In this document: in pieces, positions 62,508 to 64,000 of the stretch
Layout of the letters: every line of letters begins with the position of its first letter
Position numbering within the stretch: position 1 is the stretch's first letter
Source of the DNA: Anoplopoma fimbria
Lineage: Eukaryota; Chordata; Actinopteri; Perciformes; Anoplopomatidae
Direction of reading: 5' to 3'
Assembly: GCF_027596085.1 (NCBI RefSeq)
Contig: NC_072467.1
Span: forward strand, 27,937,582-28,001,581
DNA length: 64,000 nucleotides
Notes under the pieces: generated by a model
Database searches by the model: none
What the model saw: the letters and a program-made list of their open reading frames with translations, nothing else
What the model was told of the DNA's origin: nothing
Program-made: the position numbers and the translations under genes

Positions 62508-64000
62508 GATCATAAGGATAATTATTACATATATAAATATAAGATGAATTAAATATGTAATAATTAATAATTAATATTACATATATAAATATAAGATAAA
62601 TTAAATATGTAATAATTAATAATTAATTAAGGGATAATAATATATAAATATAAGATAAAGTGACTATGTAATAATTAATAATTAATTAAGGGATAATATT
62701 ACATATATAAATATAAGATGAATTAAATATGTAATAATTAATAATTAATTATAATTATTACATATATAAATATAAGATGAATTAAATATGTAATAATTAA
62801 TAATTAATATAAGATGAATTAAATAATGTAATAATTAATAATTAATATTATATATAAATATAAGATAAAGTTAATAATATGTAATAATTAATAATTAAAG
62901 ATAAAGTGAATGTAATAATTAATAATTAATTAAGGGATAATATTATTATATATATAAATATAAGATGAATTAAATATATGTAATAATTAATAATTAATAA
63001 TTTATTACATATATAAATATAAGATAAAGTAACTATGTAATAATTAATAATTAATTAAGGGATAATTATTACATATATAAATATAAGATGAATTAAATAT
63101 GTAATAATTAATAATTAATAATTTATTACATATATAAATATAAGATAAAGTGACTATGTAATAATTAATAATTAATTAAGGGATAATTATTACATATATA
63201 AATATAAGATGAATTAAATATGTAATAATTAATAATTAATTAATTACATATATAAATATAAGATAAAGTGACTATGTAATAATTAATAATTAATTAAAAT
63301 TATAATATAAATATAAGATAAAGTGACTATGTAATAATTAATAATTAATTAAGGGATAATTATTACATATATAAATATAAGATAAAGTGACTATGTAATA
63401 ATTAATAATTAATTAAGGGATAATTATTACATATATAAATATAAGATAAAGTGACTATGTAATAATTAATAATTAATTAAGGGATAATTATTACATATAT
63501 AAATATAAGATAAAGTGACTATGTAATAATTAATAATTAATTAAGGGATAATTATTACATATATAAATATAAGATAAATTGACTATGTAATAATTAATAA
63601 TTAATTAAGGGATAATTATTACATATATAAATATAAGATAAATTGACTATGTAATAATTAATAATTAATTAAGGGATAATTATTACATATATAAATATAA
63701 GATAAAGTGACTATGTAATAATTAATAATTAATTAAGGGATAATTATTACATATATAAATATAAGATAAATTGACTATGTAATAATTAATAATTAATTAA
63801 GGGATAATTATTACATATATAAATATAAGATAAAGTGACTAAATTTAATAATGAATATGTAATAATTAATTAATAATTAATTAAGGGATAATTATTACAT
63901 ATATAAATATAAGATAAATTGACTATTTAATAATTAATAAGTAATTAAGGGATAATTATACATATATAAATATAAGATAAATTGACTATGTAATAATTAA
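62508..64000. repeat. 64-bp AT-rich satellite running off the window
   Basis: Unit begins GGGATAATTATTACATATAT and continues AAATATAAGATAAAGTGACT, then ATGTAATAATTAATAATTAA. Units near 63300-63830 are almost identical; those at 62508-63000 are diverged. The array reaches the last base. Confidence 0.95.

Overview
The window looks like nuclear DNA of a ray-finned fish, probably a percomorph teleost. The reasons are spliced vertebrate genes with compact introns, very dense microsatellites (CA, GATA/GACA-type, ATT and GAG/CTC arrays), teleost-type TRIM genes, and several short interspersed elements of a kind common in teleosts. No prokaryotic or viral gene, tRNA, rRNA or CRISPR array was seen.

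Layout. 1-3,290: non-coding DNA downstream of dld. 3,412-12,026 (minus): dld, mitochondrial dihydrolipoamide dehydrogenase, 14 coding exons whose lengths sum exactly to 508 codons plus stop; its promoter at about 12,027-12,140 has an NRF-1 palindrome and a CRE. 12,240-13,085: AT-rich minisatellite. 13,470-22,890 (minus): tandem duplication of a RING/B-box/coiled-coil/PRY-SPRY TRIM gene. Copy 1 (14,027-15,538) has an open frame, but its B-boxes are replaced by a short hydrophobic segment. Copy 2 (19,440-21,072) keeps RING and B-boxes but has a +4 frameshift before the PRY-SPRY domain. Each copy has a non-coding first exon with an interferon-response-like element upstream. 22,900-25,430: repeats only. 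25,571-42,898 (plus): slc7a10 (Asc-1 amino acid transporter), 11 coding exons, 531 aa. A complete single-exon TRIM35-like gene (38,703-40,364, plus) with a long Asp/Ser tail lies in its intron 8. 42,899-48,200: 3' flank and dispersed repeats. 48,200-58,741 (plus): dus2 (tRNA dihydrouridine synthase 2), one non-coding and 15 coding exons, 490 aa. 58,742-64,000: a repeat copy, a 45-bp-class minisatellite and an AT-rich 64-bp satellite running off the end.

The three housekeeping or metabolic genes (dld, slc7a10, dus2) were reconstructed exon by exon; every junction is GT-AG and every phase closes. They share no obvious pathway. The innate-immune-type TRIM genes lie between and inside them. The most unusual features are the TRIM copy with a putative membrane segment in place of its B-boxes, the nested TRIM with a repeat-encoded acidic tail that switches to poly-Met, and several splice sites built from, or directly abutting, microsatellites in dld and dus2.
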